Source: Cyclobacteriaceae bacterium (GTDB taxonomy: Bacteria > Bacteroidota > Bacteroidia > Cytophagales > Cyclobacteriaceae). From it: DNA of 64,000 nucleotides. How positions within the stretch are numbered: the stretch's first letter is position 1; every line of letters starts with the position of its first letter. The DNA is taken from contig JAHBUB010000005.1 of the NCBI GenBank assembly GCA_019638285.1, positions 84,120 to 148,119 of the forward strand, given 5' to 3'. Made by a program: the position numbers and the translations under genes. Below the pieces are notes generated by a model. That model worked only from the letters and a program-made list of their open reading frames with translations. It was not told the DNA's origin and made no database searches. This document shows positions 28,956 to 38,632 of the stretch, in pieces.

Positions 28956-29354
28956 TTAAACTCTTCTTTTCTTTGGTGGACGGCAGCCATTGTGAGGCAA
29001 TGGAGTGACATCCCGGATGGTGGATATTTCGATACCTACACCCTGGATAGTACGAATCGCTGACTCACGACCAGACCCTGGTCCTTTTACAAATACCTCC
29101 GCTTTTCTCATTCCCAATTCATAAGCTTTGGTTCCACAGTCTTGTGCTGCCGTTTGTGCTGCATACGGAGTATTCTTTTTGGAACCTTTAAAACCCATCT
29201 TTCCTGCAGATGCCCAGGAAACTACCTGGCCTGCCATGTTGGTAATGGAAATGATAATGTTGTTAAACGTAGCCTGGATATGTATTTGACCAGTAGCTTC
29301 AACCGTCACAACTCTTTTTTTACTCTTATCTTTTTTCTTTTCTGCCTGAGCCAT
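28956..29354 (-). CDS. rpsK: Ribosomal protein S11
   Basis: Small-subunit platform protein, 132 residues. [39 protein letters not shown]-type sequence, the [12 protein letters not shown] loop and the C-terminal PPKKRRV are canonical. A short Lys-rich N-terminal extension is typical of the phylum. It lies between rpsM and rpsD. Confidence 0.97.
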   Translation of the reverse strand: MAQAEKKKDKSKKRVVTVEATGQIHIQATFNNIIISITNMAGQVVSWASAGKMGFKGSKKNTPYAAQTAAQDCGTKAYELGMRKAEVFVKGPGSGRESAIRTIQGVGIEISTIRDVTPLPHNGCRPPKKRRV

Positions 29355-29372
29355 TTGAAAAGTGTTTAATAA

Positions 29373-29753
29373 TTATCCTTTAACTGCTTTTTTCTTATTT
29401 GCTACCGTCTTGCGCTTTCCTTTGCGTGTACGTGCATTATTTTTTGTCGCCTGACCCCTTACAGGCAAACCTTTGCGGTGCCTAAGACCTCGGTAGCATC
29501 CAATGTCCATCAATCGCTTAATGCTTAGTTGAACTTCAGACTTAAGTACCCCTTCAATTTTAAACTGTTCCGCAATAAGGGCACGAATTACATTTGACTC
29601 ATCGTCATTCCAATCCTTGACCTTTTTATCCAAATCCACATTTGCCTGAGCAAGAATTTTTTGAGCTGATCTACGGCCAATACCATAGATGTAGGTCAAG
29701 CTAATCTCACCTCTTTTGTTATCGGGAATATCTACACCTGCAATACGTGCCAT
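29373..29753 (-). CDS. rpsM: Ribosomal protein S13
   Basis: Small-subunit head protein that contacts the P-site tRNA and L5, 126 residues. [43 protein letters not shown] and the basic C-terminus [17 protein letters not shown] identify it. It starts two bases after rpmJ. Confidence 0.97.
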   Translation of the reverse strand: MARIAGVDIPDNKRGEISLTYIYGIGRRSAQKILAQANVDLDKKVKDWNDDESNVIRALIAEQFKIEGVLKSEVQLSIKRLMDIGCYRGLRHRKGLPVRGQATKNNARTRKGKRKTVANKKKAVKG

Positions 29754-29755
29754 AA

Positions 29756-29872
29756 TTATCCTTGTCTTTGTTTAAATCTCGGATTCTTTTTGTTAATCAC
29801 AAACAATTTGCCGTTGCGCCTGATGATCTTACAATCGGCACTGCGTTTCTTTATGGATGATCTTACTTTCAT
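29756..29872 (-). CDS. rpmJ: Ribosomal protein L36, zinc ligands mostly lost
   Basis: A 38-residue protein starting [20 protein letters not shown] and ending NPRFKQRQG. It fits the L36 pattern exactly in length and ends. The usual zinc ligands are Cys at about 11, 14 and 27 and a His near 32; here only the Cys at 14 remains (Ser 11, Asn 27, Arg 32), so this is a zinc-independent form. It lies between infA and rpsM, the usual place. Confidence 0.95.
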   Translation of the reverse strand: MKVRSSIKKRSADCKIIRRNGKLFVINKKNPRFKQRQG

Positions 29873-29926
29873 AATCTTGGTCTTTAGTACTCAGTCTATG
29901 GCTAAATACACAATATTTACTTTCTA

Positions 29927-30145
29927 CTATTTATACCTAAATGTTATCCTCCCCTTTGTTAAATCATAAGGCGACATTTCAAGCTTCACTTTGTCTCCAG
30001 GCAGAATGCGGATGTAATGCATCCTCATCTTTCCTGAAATATGTGCCAGTACCTCGTGGCCGTTTTCCAATTGCACGCGAAACATCGCATTGGATAACGC
30101 CTCCAAAATGGTACCGTCTTGCTCTATCGACTTTTGTTTCGCCAC
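29927..30145 (-). CDS. infA: Translation initiation factor IF-1
   Basis: A 72-residue OB-fold factor that binds the A site of the 30S subunit. [33 protein letters not shown] and [12 protein letters not shown] are diagnostic. Its ATG lies inside the end of map, overlapping it by 22 bases, so translation is probably coupled. Confidence 0.97.
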   Translation of the reverse strand: MAKQKSIEQDGTILEALSNAMFRVQLENGHEVLAHISGKMRMHYIRILPGDKVKLEMSPYDLTKGRITFRYK

Positions 30146-30918
30146 TTATACTTATAGTTTTCTTCTATATACTTATGAGTCGTTAAGACTTCTGTTTTAT
30201 CTTCAAGCACTGCCACCGTATGCTCAAAATGAGCCGAGGGCTTTCTGTCAGCTGTCCGTATGGTCCAACCATCATTTTCCTGAACTACACTCTTAGTCCC
30301 TAGGTTGATCATTGGTTCTATCGCAAACACCATTCCTGCTTTTATCTTTGCCCCTCTTCCTTTCTTTCCGTAGTTGGGTACTTCTGGATCTTCATGAAGA
30401 TCTTTCCCTACTCCGTGCCCCACTAACTCTCTCACCACTCCATATCCGAATTGCTCCACATAATTCTGTATTGCAAAACTGATCTCTCCAATTCTATTTC
30501 CCACCCTAGCCTGATCAATACCAAGATAAAGAGAGTCATAAGTTCTATTCAACAAATCAAGCACCTCCTGAGTTACACCCTCCAATGGATAAGTATAAGC
30601 CGAGTCGCTGTGGAAACCTTTGTAGTAAACTCCACAATCAACAGAGATTATATCTGTCTCTTTCAATTCGTACTGGCTAGGAAACCCGTGAACTACTGTC
30701 TCGTTGACAGAAATACACAGGGCTGCCGGAAAACCATTGTACCCCTTAAAAGAAGGCGAGCCTCCATGATCTTTAATGTACTCTTCAGCAACTTTATCCA
30801 GATCTTTGGTTTTGATGCCTGGCTTTATTAGCCTGGCCACCTCCCCATGAGCTTGCCCTAAAATCTGAGCACTCTCTCTAATTATCTGAATTTCGTCCGC
30901 TGTCTTGTAATAGATCAT
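30124..30918 (-). CDS. map: Methionine aminopeptidase type I
   Basis: Removes initiator methionine from nascent proteins; 264 residues with the pita-bread fold. Metal ligands are visible in [18 protein letters not shown] (two Asp), [19 protein letters not shown] (His), FAIEPMIN (Glu) and the C-terminal [12 protein letters not shown] (Glu). It follows secY by six bases, the common secY-map-infA order. Confidence 0.97.
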   Translation of the reverse strand: MIYYKTADEIQIIRESAQILGQAHGEVARLIKPGIKTKDLDKVAEEYIKDHGGSPSFKGYNGFPAALCISVNETVVHGFPSQYELKETDIISVDCGVYYKGFHSDSAYTYPLEGVTQEVLDLLNRTYDSLYLGIDQARVGNRIGEISFAIQNYVEQFGYGVVRELVGHGVGKDLHEDPEVPNYGKKGRGAKIKAGMVFAIEPMINLGTKSVVQENDGWTIRTADRKPSAHFEHTVAVLEDKTEVLTTHKYIEENYKYKWRNKSR

Positions 30919-30924
30919 CCAAAC

Positions 30925-32235
30925 TTAAGCCGCAGCAAACTGAGAACGTCCTTTCATTCTACCGGATTTCATCATTCCATCATAATGTCTCATTAACAGA
31001 TAGCTCTCTATTTGCTGGAGTGTGTCTAATACAACACCCACTAAAATCAAAAGAGAAGTACCACCGTAGAAATGAGCAAAATTTTGCGTTACTCCTGCCC
31101 TTACTGCAAACGCAGGAAGAATAGCAACTACCGCAAGTAAGATTGCACCCGGTAAAGTGATTTTTGATAAAATATCATCTATAAACTCAGCGGTTTGCTT
31201 TCCGGGTTTTATTCCAGGAACAAATCCACCGTTGCGTTTCAAATTATCAGCAATGTCATTAGTCGGTACCGTGATCGCTGTATAGAAATACGTAAACAAC
31301 AGAATCAAAATAGCAAACAATAAATTGTATTGCCACGAAGTAAAGTCAGCAAAAGTAGAACCTACATAAGCTCCCACGTCACTGTCTCTCCAGATGCCCG
31401 CCAACAAAGGAGGAATGAACATCAATGCCTGAGCAAAGATGATTGGCATTACTCCGGCAGAGTTAAGCTTCAAGGGAATAAAATCTCTTTTACCTCCATA
31501 AAGCTTATTGCCCACTACTTGTTTAGCATATTGCACAGGAATTCGCCTGGTAGCCTGCGTAAGTGCGATTACTCCCACTACTACGAAGAACAAGGCCAGC
31601 AATTCAATAATAAATAACAATGCACCATTCATGCCCTTGGCGTCCATTTCCTGCCAGATAGCAGCAGGAAAACGAGATACAATGCCAATCATAATAAGCA
31701 TACTAATACCGTTTCCTATTCCTTTATCGGTAATGCGCTCTCCCAACCACATACAAAACATGGTACCTGATATCAGAATAATAATTGAGGAGACCATCCA
31801 GAACATGCCCGGATTGGTGAGTGCATCTTCGTTAATGGTAGTTCTTAGGTAGCCGTAGGATTGAGCCGCTGTAATCGCAATTGTCAAAACACGGGTAAAC
31901 TGATTTAATTTTCTCCTTCCACTATCGCCTTCCTTTTGCATTTTGGCAAAGTGAGGCACAGCTACAGTAAGTAATTGCACAACAATGGAAGCCGATATAT
32001 ACGGCATAATCCCTAGCGCAAAAATAGAGGCACGGCTAAAAGAGCCACCAAGGAAAGTATTCAATAAGTCGAAAAGACCTCCTTGATTACCTGCCAATAG
32101 ATTGGCATCTACCCCCGGAAGCACTACGTACGAACCTAACCTGAAAATAATCAGGAAGCCAATCGTATTCATGATCCGAACGCGAAGATCCTCTATCGCA
32201 AAAATGTTCTTTATGGTGGTGAAGAATTTCTTCAT
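30925..32235 (-). CDS. secY: Preprotein translocase subunit SecY
   Basis: Channel-forming inner-membrane protein, 436 residues with ten predicted helices. Visible are the plug-region NLLAGNQGGLFDLLNTF, GIMPYISASIVVQLL, RRIPVQYAKQVVG and the cytosolic loop KRNGGFVPGIKPGKQTAEF. It is placed directly after rplO (two-base gap), so SecY output is tied to ribosomal protein synthesis. Confidence 0.97.
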   Translation of the reverse strand: MKKFFTTIKNIFAIEDLRVRIMNTIGFLIIFRLGSYVVLPGVDANLLAGNQGGLFDLLNTFLGGSFSRASIFALGIMPYISASIVVQLLTVAVPHFAKMQKEGDSGRRKLNQFTRVLTIAITAAQSYGYLRTTINEDALTNPGMFWMVSSIIILISGTMFCMWLGERITDKGIGNGISMLIMIGIVSRFPAAIWQEMDAKGMNGALLFIIELLALFFVVVGVIALTQATRRIPVQYAKQVVGNKLYGGKRDFIPLKLNSAGVMPIIFAQALMFIPPLLAGIWRDSDVGAYVGSTFADFTSWQYNLLFAILILLFTYFYTAITVPTNDIADNLKRNGGFVPGIKPGKQTAEFIDDILSKITLPGAILLAVVAILPAFAVRAGVTQNFAHFYGGTSLLILVGVVLDTLQQIESYLLMRHYDGMMKSGRMKGRSQFAAA

Positions 32236-32237
32236 CG

Positions 32238-32681
32238 TTACACTTTAGTCGCTTTACCACCTGCCGCTTCAATCGCCTTAATAGCGGTTGTTGAAAAAGC
32301 ATGTGCTTCTACATTTACTTTTGATTTCAATTCTCCTCTGCCCAATACCTTTACTTTATCCTTCTTCCCAACCACTCCATTATCAATAAGTAATTGTAAG
32401 TTGATATCGGAAGATTTAGTCTTTTCTACCAAGCCATCCAATGCGTCCAGGTTCACACATTTAAAATAAACCTTATTGTTATTGGTAAATCCAAACTTGG
32501 GAACACGCCTTTGAAGTGGCATCTGACCTCCTTCAAATCCAATCTTTCTGCTATATCCTGAGCGTGATTGTGCACCTTTATGACCACGGCCTGCAGTACT
32601 ACCACCAGATCCCTGCCCCCTACCTAAACGCTTATTGGTTTTGGTTGATCCTTTTGCCGGTTTTAATTCGTGTAGTTTCAT
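32238..32681 (-). CDS. rplO: Ribosomal protein L15
   Basis: Large-subunit assembly protein, 147 residues. MKLHELKPAKGSTKTNKRLGRGQGSGG-type start, GRGHKGAQSRSG and EGGQMPLQRRVPKFGF are conserved L15 features. It begins one base after the rpmD stop. Confidence 0.96.
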   Translation of the reverse strand: MKLHELKPAKGSTKTNKRLGRGQGSGGSTAGRGHKGAQSRSGYSRKIGFEGGQMPLQRRVPKFGFTNNNKVYFKCVNLDALDGLVEKTKSSDINLQLLIDNGVVGKKDKVKVLGRGELKSKVNVEAHAFSTTAIKAIEAAGGKATKV

Positions 32682-32682
32682 C

Positions 32683-32862
32683 TTATATCTCGGTTACGCT
32701 AACCAAATGACTCACTTTCTTTACCATGCCCTGAATCTGAGGAGTGTATTCCACTTCCACAGACTTATTCAGTCTACCCAAACCCAGTGACTTAATAGTC
32801 AACTGTTGCGTTTCAGGCCTTTTGATCATGCTCTTACTCTGAGTAATTCTAACTTTAGCCAT
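32683..32862 (-). CDS. rpmD: Ribosomal protein L30
   Basis: A 59-residue protein starting MAKVRITQSKSMIKRPETQQ and containing LKSLGLGRLNKSVEV-like sequence typical of L30. The ATG at 32862 is chosen: the longer frame to 32931 would overlap rpsE and its extra residues do not belong to the family. It starts ten bases after the rpsE stop. Confidence 0.95.
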   Translation of the reverse strand: MAKVRITQSKSMIKRPETQQLTIKSLGLGRLNKSVEVEYTPQIQGMVKKVSHLVSVTEI

Positions 32863-32872
32863 ATCTTTTATC

Positions 32873-33391
32873 CTATCCGTTGAAAACCTTTGACAAGGTA
32901 ATTCCCCTATTTCTTGCAATTGTGTGTGCATCCCTCATTCCTGTCAACGCTTTGAAGGTTGCCTTCACCACGTTGTGAGGATTAGAGGATCCTTTTGATT
33001 TTGCCAATACATTACTTATCCCTGCACTCTCCAACACGGCACGCATGGCGCCTCCAGCGAGAACACCAGTACCAGCAGAAGCGGGTTTCAACAACACGAA
33101 ACCACCACCAAATTTGCCTGTTGCTTCGTGAGGAACCGTGCCTTTAATAATAGGCACTTTTACCAGGTGCTTTTTGGCATCATCAATGCCTTTTGTAATT
33201 GCATCCGTTACCTCATTGGCTTTGCCCAACCCGTAGCCCACTACACCATTTCCATCTCCCACTACAACTATGGCAGAAAAACTGAACCTACGCCCACCTT
33301 TTACCACCTTAGCTACCCGTTGAATGGCTACGACCTTTTCTTTAAGATCTATTTCACTTGCCTTTACTGTGCTGACGTTGCTTTGTGTCAT
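32873..33391 (-). CDS. rpsE: Ribosomal protein S5
   Basis: Small-subunit accuracy protein, 172 residues. The dsRBD-like N-domain ([32 protein letters not shown]) and the C-domain ([33 protein letters not shown]) are complete. It lies five bases after rplR. Confidence 0.97.
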   Translation of the reverse strand: MTQSNVSTVKASEIDLKEKVVAIQRVAKVVKGGRRFSFSAIVVVGDGNGVVGYGLGKANEVTDAITKGIDDAKKHLVKVPIIKGTVPHEATGKFGGGFVLLKPASAGTGVLAGGAMRAVLESAGISNVLAKSKGSSNPHNVVKATFKALTGMRDAHTIARNRGITLSKVFNG

Positions 33392-33396
33392 TCCAT

Positions 33397-33753
33397 TTAA
33401 AATTTTAAACCTCCTTCTCTGGCGCCTTCAGCCAAAGCTTTGATGTTGCCATGATACAAAGACCCGTTGCGATCAAAAACGATTGCACTTACACCGGATG
33501 CAAGGGCCTTTTCAGCCACCTTCTTGCCTACGTTTTTAGAGATCGCTAAATTCACCCCACCCTTCTTATCAAGTTCAACAGATGATGACGCTGCAAGGGT
33601 TATCCCTTTGGTGTCATCTATTATCTGTGCATAAATCACTTTATTGCTTCTAAAAACGGAAAGACGTGGTCTCTCAGCAGTACCCTTCACTTTTGTGCGA
33701 ATACCCATTTTTATTCTTTTCCTTCTATCTGACTTGGACTTTACGTTCGCCAT
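33397..33753 (-). CDS. rplR: Ribosomal protein L18
   Basis: 5S rRNA-binding protein, 118 residues. [38 protein letters not shown] and [25 protein letters not shown] are typical. It follows rplF by eight bases. Confidence 0.97.
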   Translation of the reverse strand: MANVKSKSDRRKRIKMGIRTKVKGTAERPRLSVFRSNKVIYAQIIDDTKGITLAASSSVELDKKGGVNLAISKNVGKKVAEKALASGVSAIVFDRNGSLYHGNIKALAEGAREGGLKF

Positions 33754-33761
33754 ACTTTTAA

Positions 33762-34319
33762 TTATTTAGAAGCAGATTTACCAGCTTTTCTGCGTACAAA
33801 CTCACCTTTGACACGAATACCTTTTCCTTTGTAAGGCTCCACTTTGCGAAGGGATTTTATTTTGGCGGCTATGTGACCAATTAACTGCTTGTCAATTCCT
33901 TCAAGAATTATTGTTGGGTTTGATCCCTTTTCTGTAATCGCCTGTACCTTCAACTCAGAGGGCACTTCAATAAATATATTGTGTGAATAACCCAAACTTA
34001 GCTCCAGTATATTGCCTTGAGCAGTCGCCTTGAAACCCACACCTACTAACTCAAGCTGTTGACTGTATCCAGTGTTTACTCCGGTCACCATATTAGCAAT
34101 AAGCGAGCGATATAGACCGTGCATTGCTTTATGTCTCTTTTGCTCTGAGGGACGGTGCACTACTACTGCTTCATTCTCTTGCTCTACCTTGAAATCAGGG
34201 TCAAGTGTTTGGTACAGCTCTCCTTTAGGTCCTTTTACAGAAACCTTGCGATCACCCTCATTGAAGGTGATGGTCACACCTTTTGGAACTTGTACGGGAT
34301 TTCTACCTATTCGTGACAT
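33762..34319 (-). CDS. rplF: Ribosomal protein L6
   Basis: Large-subunit protein near the sarcin-ricin loop, 185 residues. The ATG at 34319 ([15 protein letters not shown]) is the family start; the frame open to 34364 only adds residues overlapping rps[16 protein letters not shown] and the C-terminal [19 protein letters not shown] are canonical. Confidence 0.97.
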   Translation of the reverse strand: MSRIGRNPVQVPKGVTITFNEGDRKVSVKGPKGELYQTLDPDFKVEQENEAVVVHRPSEQKRHKAMHGLYRSLIANMVTGVNTGYSQQLELVGVGFKATAQGNILELSLGYSHNIFIEVPSELKVQAITEKGSNPTIILEGIDKQLIGHIAAKIKSLRKVEPYKGKGIRVKGEFVRRKAGKSASK

Positions 34320-34329
34320 TGTAATTCTA

Positions 34330-34734
34330 TTAATGAACGTAACACAATACTTCCCCACCCACATTCATTGCCTTGGCTTCCTTGTCGGTAATTACTCCTT
34401 TGGAGGTAGAAAGAATAGCAACCCCAAGGCCGTTTAGTACCTTAGGTAGTTTACTGGCTTCCTTATACTGACGCAAACCAGGCGAACTCACGCGCTTCAG
34501 ATTTGAAATCGCAGATTCTTTGGTTTCTGCATTGTATTTCAATGCGATTCTTATCAATCCTTGCTTATCAGGCGTTTCTTCAAACTTGTAGTTCAGAATG
34601 TATCCTTTGTCGAAAAGCACCTTTGTAATCTCCTTTTTCAAGTTGGATGAGGGCACTTCAACCACGCGGTGACGCGCCTTAATGGCGTTTCTCAATCGGG
34701 TTAAATAATCTGCTATCGGATCTGTTATATTCAT
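34330..34734 (-). CDS. rpsH: Ribosomal protein S8
   Basis: Primary 16S-binding protein, 134 residues, starting MNITDPIADYLTRLRNA and ending with the conserved GVITDKEAKAMNVGGEVLCYVH. In E. coli S8 represses the spc operon. Here it follows an unusually long 85-base gap after rpsN that contains a consensus promoter and a terminator-like hairpin, so rpsH and downstream genes probably have extra transcriptional control. Confidence 0.97.
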   Translation of the reverse strand: MNITDPIADYLTRLRNAIKARHRVVEVPSSNLKKEITKVLFDKGYILNYKFEETPDKQGLIRIALKYNAETKESAISNLKRVSSPGLRQYKEASKLPKVLNGLGVAILSTSKGVITDKEAKAMNVGGEVLCYVH

Positions 34735-34743
34735 ATTTCATTT

Positions 34744-34775
34744 AAAAAAGCAAACCCGCCAAAAAACGGGGCTGC
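34744..34775 (-). terminator. Terminator-like hairpin in the rpsN-rpsH gap
   Basis: On the minus strand GCAGCCCCG pairs with CGGGTTTGC (eight pairs including one G-U, one mismatch) around an eight-base loop, followed by six T at 34749-34744. It ends about ten bases before the rpsH start. Its 5' arm overlaps the end of the -7 box of the internal promoter, so only read-through RNA from upstream would contain the whole hairpin. Confidence 0.55.
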
Positions 34776-34805
34776 AAAGTTATTGAATCCTTTCCTTTAT
34801 TCAAA
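34775..34805 (-). promoter_or_regulatory. Internal Bacteroidota-type promoter before rpsH
   Basis: On the minus strand TTTG (34805-34802), a 19-base spacer and TAACTTTG (34782-34775) match the full housekeeping consensus TTTG-N19-TAnnTTTG. A start site a few bases further on, near 34770, would leave a leader of about 35 bases before rpsH. Confidence 0.72.
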
Positions 34806-34819
34806 AGTTGGCTCCTTTA

Positions 34820-35089
34820 TTACCAACTGGCTTTTGTTATCCCTGGAATCAGCCCATCGGAAGCCATTTGGCGAAATTGATTACGGCAAATACCGAATTT
34901 TCGCATATATCCTCTTGGTCTTCCTGTTAGTTTACAGCGATTTCGTATGCGAACCCTGGAGGAGCTTCTTGGAAGCTTATCCAATCCCTCCCAATCTCCA
35001 GCTTCTTTTAGTGCAGCACGCTTCGTTGCATAGCGCTTCACAAGGGCTTCCTTCTTTCTGTCTCTTGCTACAATGGATAATTTTGCCAT
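34820..35089 (-). CDS. rpsN: Ribosomal protein S14 (zinc-free type)
   Basis: Small-subunit head protein, 89 residues, starting [17 protein letters not shown] with the [28 protein letters not shown] core. The length and the lack of paired CxxC motifs mark the long, zinc-independent form. It is followed by the long gap before rpsH and starts five bases after rplE. Confidence 0.96.
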   Translation of the reverse strand: MAKLSIVARDRKKEALVKRYATKRAALKEAGDWEGLDKLPRSSSRVRIRNRCKLTGRPRGYMRKFGICRNQFRQMASDGLIPGITKASW

Positions 35090-35094
35090 TCGTC

Positions 35095-35649
35095 TTAATT
35101 ATTTTTGTTTACAAAAGGCATCCCAAATGCCTTCAACAATGCAAAGCTTTCTTCGTCAGTTTTTGCGGTAGTCACAAAAGTGATGTCCATACCATTGATC
35201 TTTGAAACCTTATCTATGGATATTTCAGGAAAAATGATCTGCTCTTTCACGCCAAGGGTATAGTTCCCACGGCCATCAAATCCTTTGTCATTTACTCCCT
35301 TGAAGTCACGCACACGTGGCAAAGCTATATTCATAATTCGATCCATGAATTCGAACATACGATCACCTCGCAAAGTCACCTTCGCTCCGATGGGCATATC
35401 TTCGCGCAGCTTAAAGTTAGAAATCGCTTTCTTAGACTTTGTAGCTACCGCTTTTTGTCCTGTAATGGTAGTGAGTTCATCTACACCTACATCTACCAAC
35501 TTCTTATCTGCTACCGCTGCTCCAATACCCTTGTTGATGCATATCTTCGTCATCCTGGGTACTTGCATGATGGACTTATACTGAAATTTGTCCTTCAGTG
35601 AAGGCACAATTTCATTCAAGTATTTTTCTTTTAATCTGGGCGTTGCCAT
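35095..35649 (-). CDS. rplE: Ribosomal protein L5
   Basis: 5S rRNA-binding protein that contacts S13 across subunits, 184 residues. [23 protein letters not shown]-like sequence, [25 protein letters not shown] and [16 protein letters not shown] identify it. Its ATG overlaps the rplX stop in a TAATG junction. Confidence 0.97.
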   Translation of the reverse strand: MATPRLKEKYLNEIVPSLKDKFQYKSIMQVPRMTKICINKGIGAAVADKKLVDVGVDELTTITGQKAVATKSKKAISNFKLREDMPIGAKVTLRGDRMFEFMDRIMNIALPRVRDFKGVNDKGFDGRGNYTLGVKEQIIFPEISIDKVSKINGMDITFVTTAKTDEESFALLKAFGMPFVNKNN

Positions 35650-35990
35650 TACTTAATAAATTCTCCTGTTTTCTTTGAATACCTTTGAAGCTTACCTTTA
35701 TCATTCAGCTTTCTGCCTGTGCGGGTGGGTTTACCATCGGCTGGATTTACCAACATCAGGCTGCTTACGTGAATAGCTGCTTCTGTTTTTTTAATACCTC
35801 CCTCTGGCCTACCGGCCGAAGGCTTCTCATGCTTTGTCACCATGTTGATACCTTCAACAATAGCACGTTGCTTTTCAAGGAATAGCTCGAGTACTGTTCC
35901 TTGTTTTCCTTTATCATTACCAGCCAACACCTTTACAGTGTCTCCTTTACGGATGTGCATTTTTGGCTGTTTATTAAATCTCCTTTCCAT
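35649..35990 (-). CDS. rplX: Ribosomal protein L24
   Basis: Assembly-initiating large-subunit protein, 113 residues, with a KOW motif ([28 protein letters not shown]) and [32 protein letters not shown]. It starts two bases after rplN and overlaps rplE by one base. Confidence 0.97.
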   Translation of the reverse strand: MERRFNKQPKMHIRKGDTVKVLAGNDKGKQGTVLELFLEKQRAIVEGINMVTKHEKPSAGRPEGGIKKTEAAIHVSSLMLVNPADGKPTRTGRKLNDKGKLQRYSKKTGEFIK

Positions 35991-35992
35991 AA

Positions 35993-36361
35993 TTAAAGTA
36001 CTTCAGGGGCCAATGAAACAATCTTCATAAACTGCTTTTCTCTAAGCTCGCGGGCTACAGGTCCGAAAATACGAGTACCTCTTGGCTCATTTTGCGCGGT
36101 TAAAAGAACCGCAGCATTTTCTTCAAAGCGAATATATGATCCGTCTTTCCTTCTTATTTCCTTCTTAGTTCTTACCACAACGGCTTTAGAAACAGTTCCC
36201 TTCTTAATTGCGCTGGAGGGCAAGGCAGACTTTACAGTAACCACGATGGTGTCTCCAACAGAGGCATAGCGCCTTCTGGTTCCTCCCAATACATGAACAC
36301 ACAGCACCTCTTTTGCTCCGCTGTTGTCAGCCACCTTTAATCTTGATTCGCTCTGTATCAT
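35993..36361 (-). CDS. rplN: Ribosomal protein L14
   Basis: Large-subunit interface protein, 122 residues, starting [31 protein letters not shown]-type sequence and ending [39 protein letters not shown] is canonical. It lies one base after rpsQ. Confidence 0.97.
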   Translation of the reverse strand: MIQSESRLKVADNSGAKEVLCVHVLGGTRRRYASVGDTIVVTVKSALPSSAIKKGTVSKAVVVRTKKEIRRKDGSYIRFEENAAVLLTAQNEPRGTRIFGPVARELREKQFMKIVSLAPEVL

Positions 36362-36362
36362 G

Positions 36363-36617
36363 TTATTTAGCTTTTTCTACAATTTCTACTAACCTCCACC
36401 TTTTGCTCTTGCTCAAGGGGCGTGTTTCACTAATGCGAACAGTATCTCCAATTCCGGCCTCACCTTTTTCATCATGCGCCATTAATTTGGTGGTCTTTTG
36501 CATGAACTTACCGTAGATAGGGTGCTTCACCTTTCTATTGACGGCTATGGTTATGGTCTTATCCATCTTGTTACTGGTGACCTTACCTACTTTTTCTTTT
36601 CTCTGATTCCTTTCCAT
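36363..36617 (-). CDS. rpsQ: Ribosomal protein S17
   Basis: 16S-binding OB-fold protein, 84 residues. [33 protein letters not shown] and [26 protein letters not shown] are diagnostic. It starts six bases after rpmC. Confidence 0.97.
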   Translation of the reverse strand: MERNQRKEKVGKVTSNKMDKTITIAVNRKVKHPIYGKFMQKTTKLMAHDEKGEAGIGDTVRISETRPLSKSKRWRLVEIVEKAK

Positions 36618-36623
36618 TGGAAA

Positions 36624-36818
36624 TTACTTTTGAAGTTCTTTAGCTCTCAATTCGGTTTTCAAACGAGCAACCAATCTTCTGGTCTCCTGGATTTTTAAAG
36701 GGTTTTCGATAGAGGAAATTTGATGCGCAAATTTTAGTTTGCGCAATGCCTCTTGTTCGGTACCAATTTTCTCCTTGAGCTCGTCTACACTATATGCTTT
36801 AATCTCCGCGTTTTTCAT
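36624..36818 (-). CDS. rpmC: Ribosomal protein L29
   Basis: A 64-residue helical protein near the tunnel exit. MKNAEIKAYSVDELKEKIGTEQ and LKFAHQISSIENPLKIQETRRLVARLKTELR fit L29. It starts four bases after rplP. Confidence 0.96.
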   Translation of the reverse strand: MKNAEIKAYSVDELKEKIGTEQEALRKLKFAHQISSIENPLKIQETRRLVARLKTELRAKELQK

Positions 36819-36822
36819 TGCT

Positions 36823-37257
36823 TTATTTGATTACCGCAGCCTCTACGTAGTCTCTGCGTACGGTGAATTTTGTTAAAAATGGAAGCTTACCCTCTGCCAA
36901 GCGCAATGCCTCTTTAGCAGTTGCCATGTCTACACCACCTGCTTCTATTAAAATAGTACCTGGTCTCACCACAGCTACCCAGTATTCTGGGGCTCCTTTA
37001 CCCTTACCCATCCTTACCTCGGCTGGCTTTTTGGTTATCGGCTTGTCAGGAAAAATACGAATCCATACCTGACCTTCTCGCTTCATGGCACGGGTTACCG
37101 CTATCCTTGCTGCTTCAATCTGACGTGCAGTAATCCAACCGCCTTCTAGTGATTTCAAACCAAAAGAACCGAATGCAATAGAGTGACCACGAGTCGCCAA
37201 TCCTTTTACACGGCCTTTGTGCATTTTTCTAAACTTGGTACGCTTCGGCTGTAACAT
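36823..37257 (-). CDS. rplP: Ribosomal protein L16
   Basis: Large-subunit protein at the A-site tRNA elbow, 144 residues. [68 protein letters not shown]-type sequence is canonical. A 26-base gap separates it from rpsC. Confidence 0.97.
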   Translation of the reverse strand: MLQPKRTKFRKMHKGRVKGLATRGHSIAFGSFGLKSLEGGWITARQIEAARIAVTRAMKREGQVWIRIFPDKPITKKPAEVRMGKGKGAPEYWVAVVRPGTILIEAGGVDMATAKEALRLAEGKLPFLTKFTVRRDYVEAAVIK

Positions 37258-37283
37258 ATTTGCTGCCTGTTAAAAATTCTTAA

Positions 37284-38075
37284 TTAATTTTTTCTTCTTC
37301 TGTCTCCCCCTCTGTCGCCACCACGATCAGGCCTATCGCCACCACGTCCACGACCTCCTCCTCCTGCTCTTCTGCGATCAGGTGGTCCTCCTGCTTTATT
37401 TTCACCCCCTGCATTACTTACCATGCCTATGTTGGGCGATAAATCGCGCTTACCGAAAATCTCTCCTTTAAATACCCACACCTTAATTCCGATCTTTCCG
37501 TAAACAGTTTGTGCTTCTGTTATCGCATAGTCAATGTCTGCACGTAGTGTATGCAAAGGAATTCTCCCTTCTTTATACTGTTCAGTACGTGCCATCTCAG
37601 CTCCACCCAAGCGACCAGACAACTTCACTTTTATACCTTCAGATCCTACGCGCATGGCAGAAGCAATTGCTTGCTTCATGGCCCTACGAAAAGCAATCCT
37701 TGCTTCCAACTGCTGAGCAATAGATTCGCCCACCAACTTCGCATCCAACTCAGGACGTTTGATCTCAAAAATGTTGATTTGAACGTCTTTGTTGGTTAGT
37801 TTCTTTAATTCTTCCTTGATCTTATCAACCTCTGTACCTCCTTTACCAATTACTACCCCAGGACGAGCTGTGTGAATGGTTAAAGTAATGCGCTTCAAAG
37901 TACGCTCAATTACAACTTTAGAGATACCACCTTTAGGAATACGAGCACTTATATACTTGCGGATTTTCTGATCCTCAACCAGTTTATCAGCAAATGTCTT
38001 GCCTCCAAACCAGCTTGAATCCCATCCGCGGATAACTCCAAGTCTAAAACCTACCGGATTAACTTTCTGTCCCAT
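37284..38075 (-). CDS. rpsC: Ribosomal protein S3 with Gly/Arg-rich tail
   Basis: Small-subunit protein at the mRNA entry with helicase activity, 263 residues. [23 protein letters not shown], the KH domain ([19 protein letters not shown]) and [27 protein letters not shown] are present. After about residue 220 the tail becomes Gly, Arg and Asp rich ([20 protein letters not shown]), a phylum-typical extension that may bind RNA. It overlaps rplV by a TAATG junction. Confidence 0.97.
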   Translation of the reverse strand: MGQKVNPVGFRLGVIRGWDSSWFGGKTFADKLVEDQKIRKYISARIPKGGISKVVIERTLKRITLTIHTARPGVVIGKGGTEVDKIKEELKKLTNKDVQINIFEIKRPELDAKLVGESIAQQLEARIAFRRAMKQAIASAMRVGSEGIKVKLSGRLGGAEMARTEQYKEGRIPLHTLRADIDYAITEAQTVYGKIGIKVWVFKGEIFGKRDLSPNIGMVSNAGGENKAGGPPDRRRAGGGGRGRGGDRPDRGGDRGGDRRRKN

Positions 38076-38632
38076 TATTCCTTTGTTTCCTTTTTCGTTG
38101 ATTTTTTCTTAGCCACCTTTTTTGCTTTCACGGCTGGCTTGCCAGCCTTCTTTGCCTCAGGCTTTTCCTCAGTTTTTTCGGTGACAGGCTTCATACTATC
38201 TACCACAAGTGTTACGTGGTTAGATCTTTTTCTGATCCTATGCGCACGACCTTGAGGAGCAGGTCTCAACCGCTTAAGTTGACGACCACCGTCTACAAAT
38301 ATTTCTTTTACAAACAAATCTGCCTCTTCTAACTTTTGATCTGAGTTTTTCACTGACCAGTTACTGATAGCCGATAACAAGAGTTTCTCCAGTTTTAGAG
38401 AAGAGTATTTTGCCTCATACTTCAGCAGATTGAGAGCATGGTTTACCCTTACGCCTCTTATCATATCTGCTACCAACCTCATCTTTCTAGGCGAGGTGGG
38501 TACATCCTTCAGGTAAGCAGTGGCAGGACCGGTTTTGGCAGCCTCTTTTATAGCCTCCAATTTGGCCCGCTTTGTTACTGATCTTTTTGTCTTTTTTACT
38601 GTTTCTTCCATGACAGAGCGATTAATACTCAT
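38075..38632 (-). CDS. rplV: Ribosomal protein L22 with N- and C-terminal extensions
   Basis: Tunnel-lining protein, 185 residues. The L22 core begins near residue 38 ([23 protein letters not shown]) and includes [30 protein letters not shown] basic N-terminal extension of about 37 residues and a Lys/Ala/Glu-rich C-terminal tail of about 35 flank it. The start at 38632 is supported by a TAATG overlap with rpsS; an ATG seven codons later is possible. Confidence 0.95.
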   Translation of the reverse strand: MSINRSVMEETVKKTKRSVTKRAKLEAIKEAAKTGPATAYLKDVPTSPRKMRLVADMIRGVRVNHALNLLKYEAKYSSLKLEKLLLSAISNWSVKNSDQKLEEADLFVKEIFVDGGRQLKRLRPAPQGRAHRIRKRSNHVTLVVDSMKPVTEKTEEKPEAKKAGKPAVKAKKVAKKKSTKKETKE

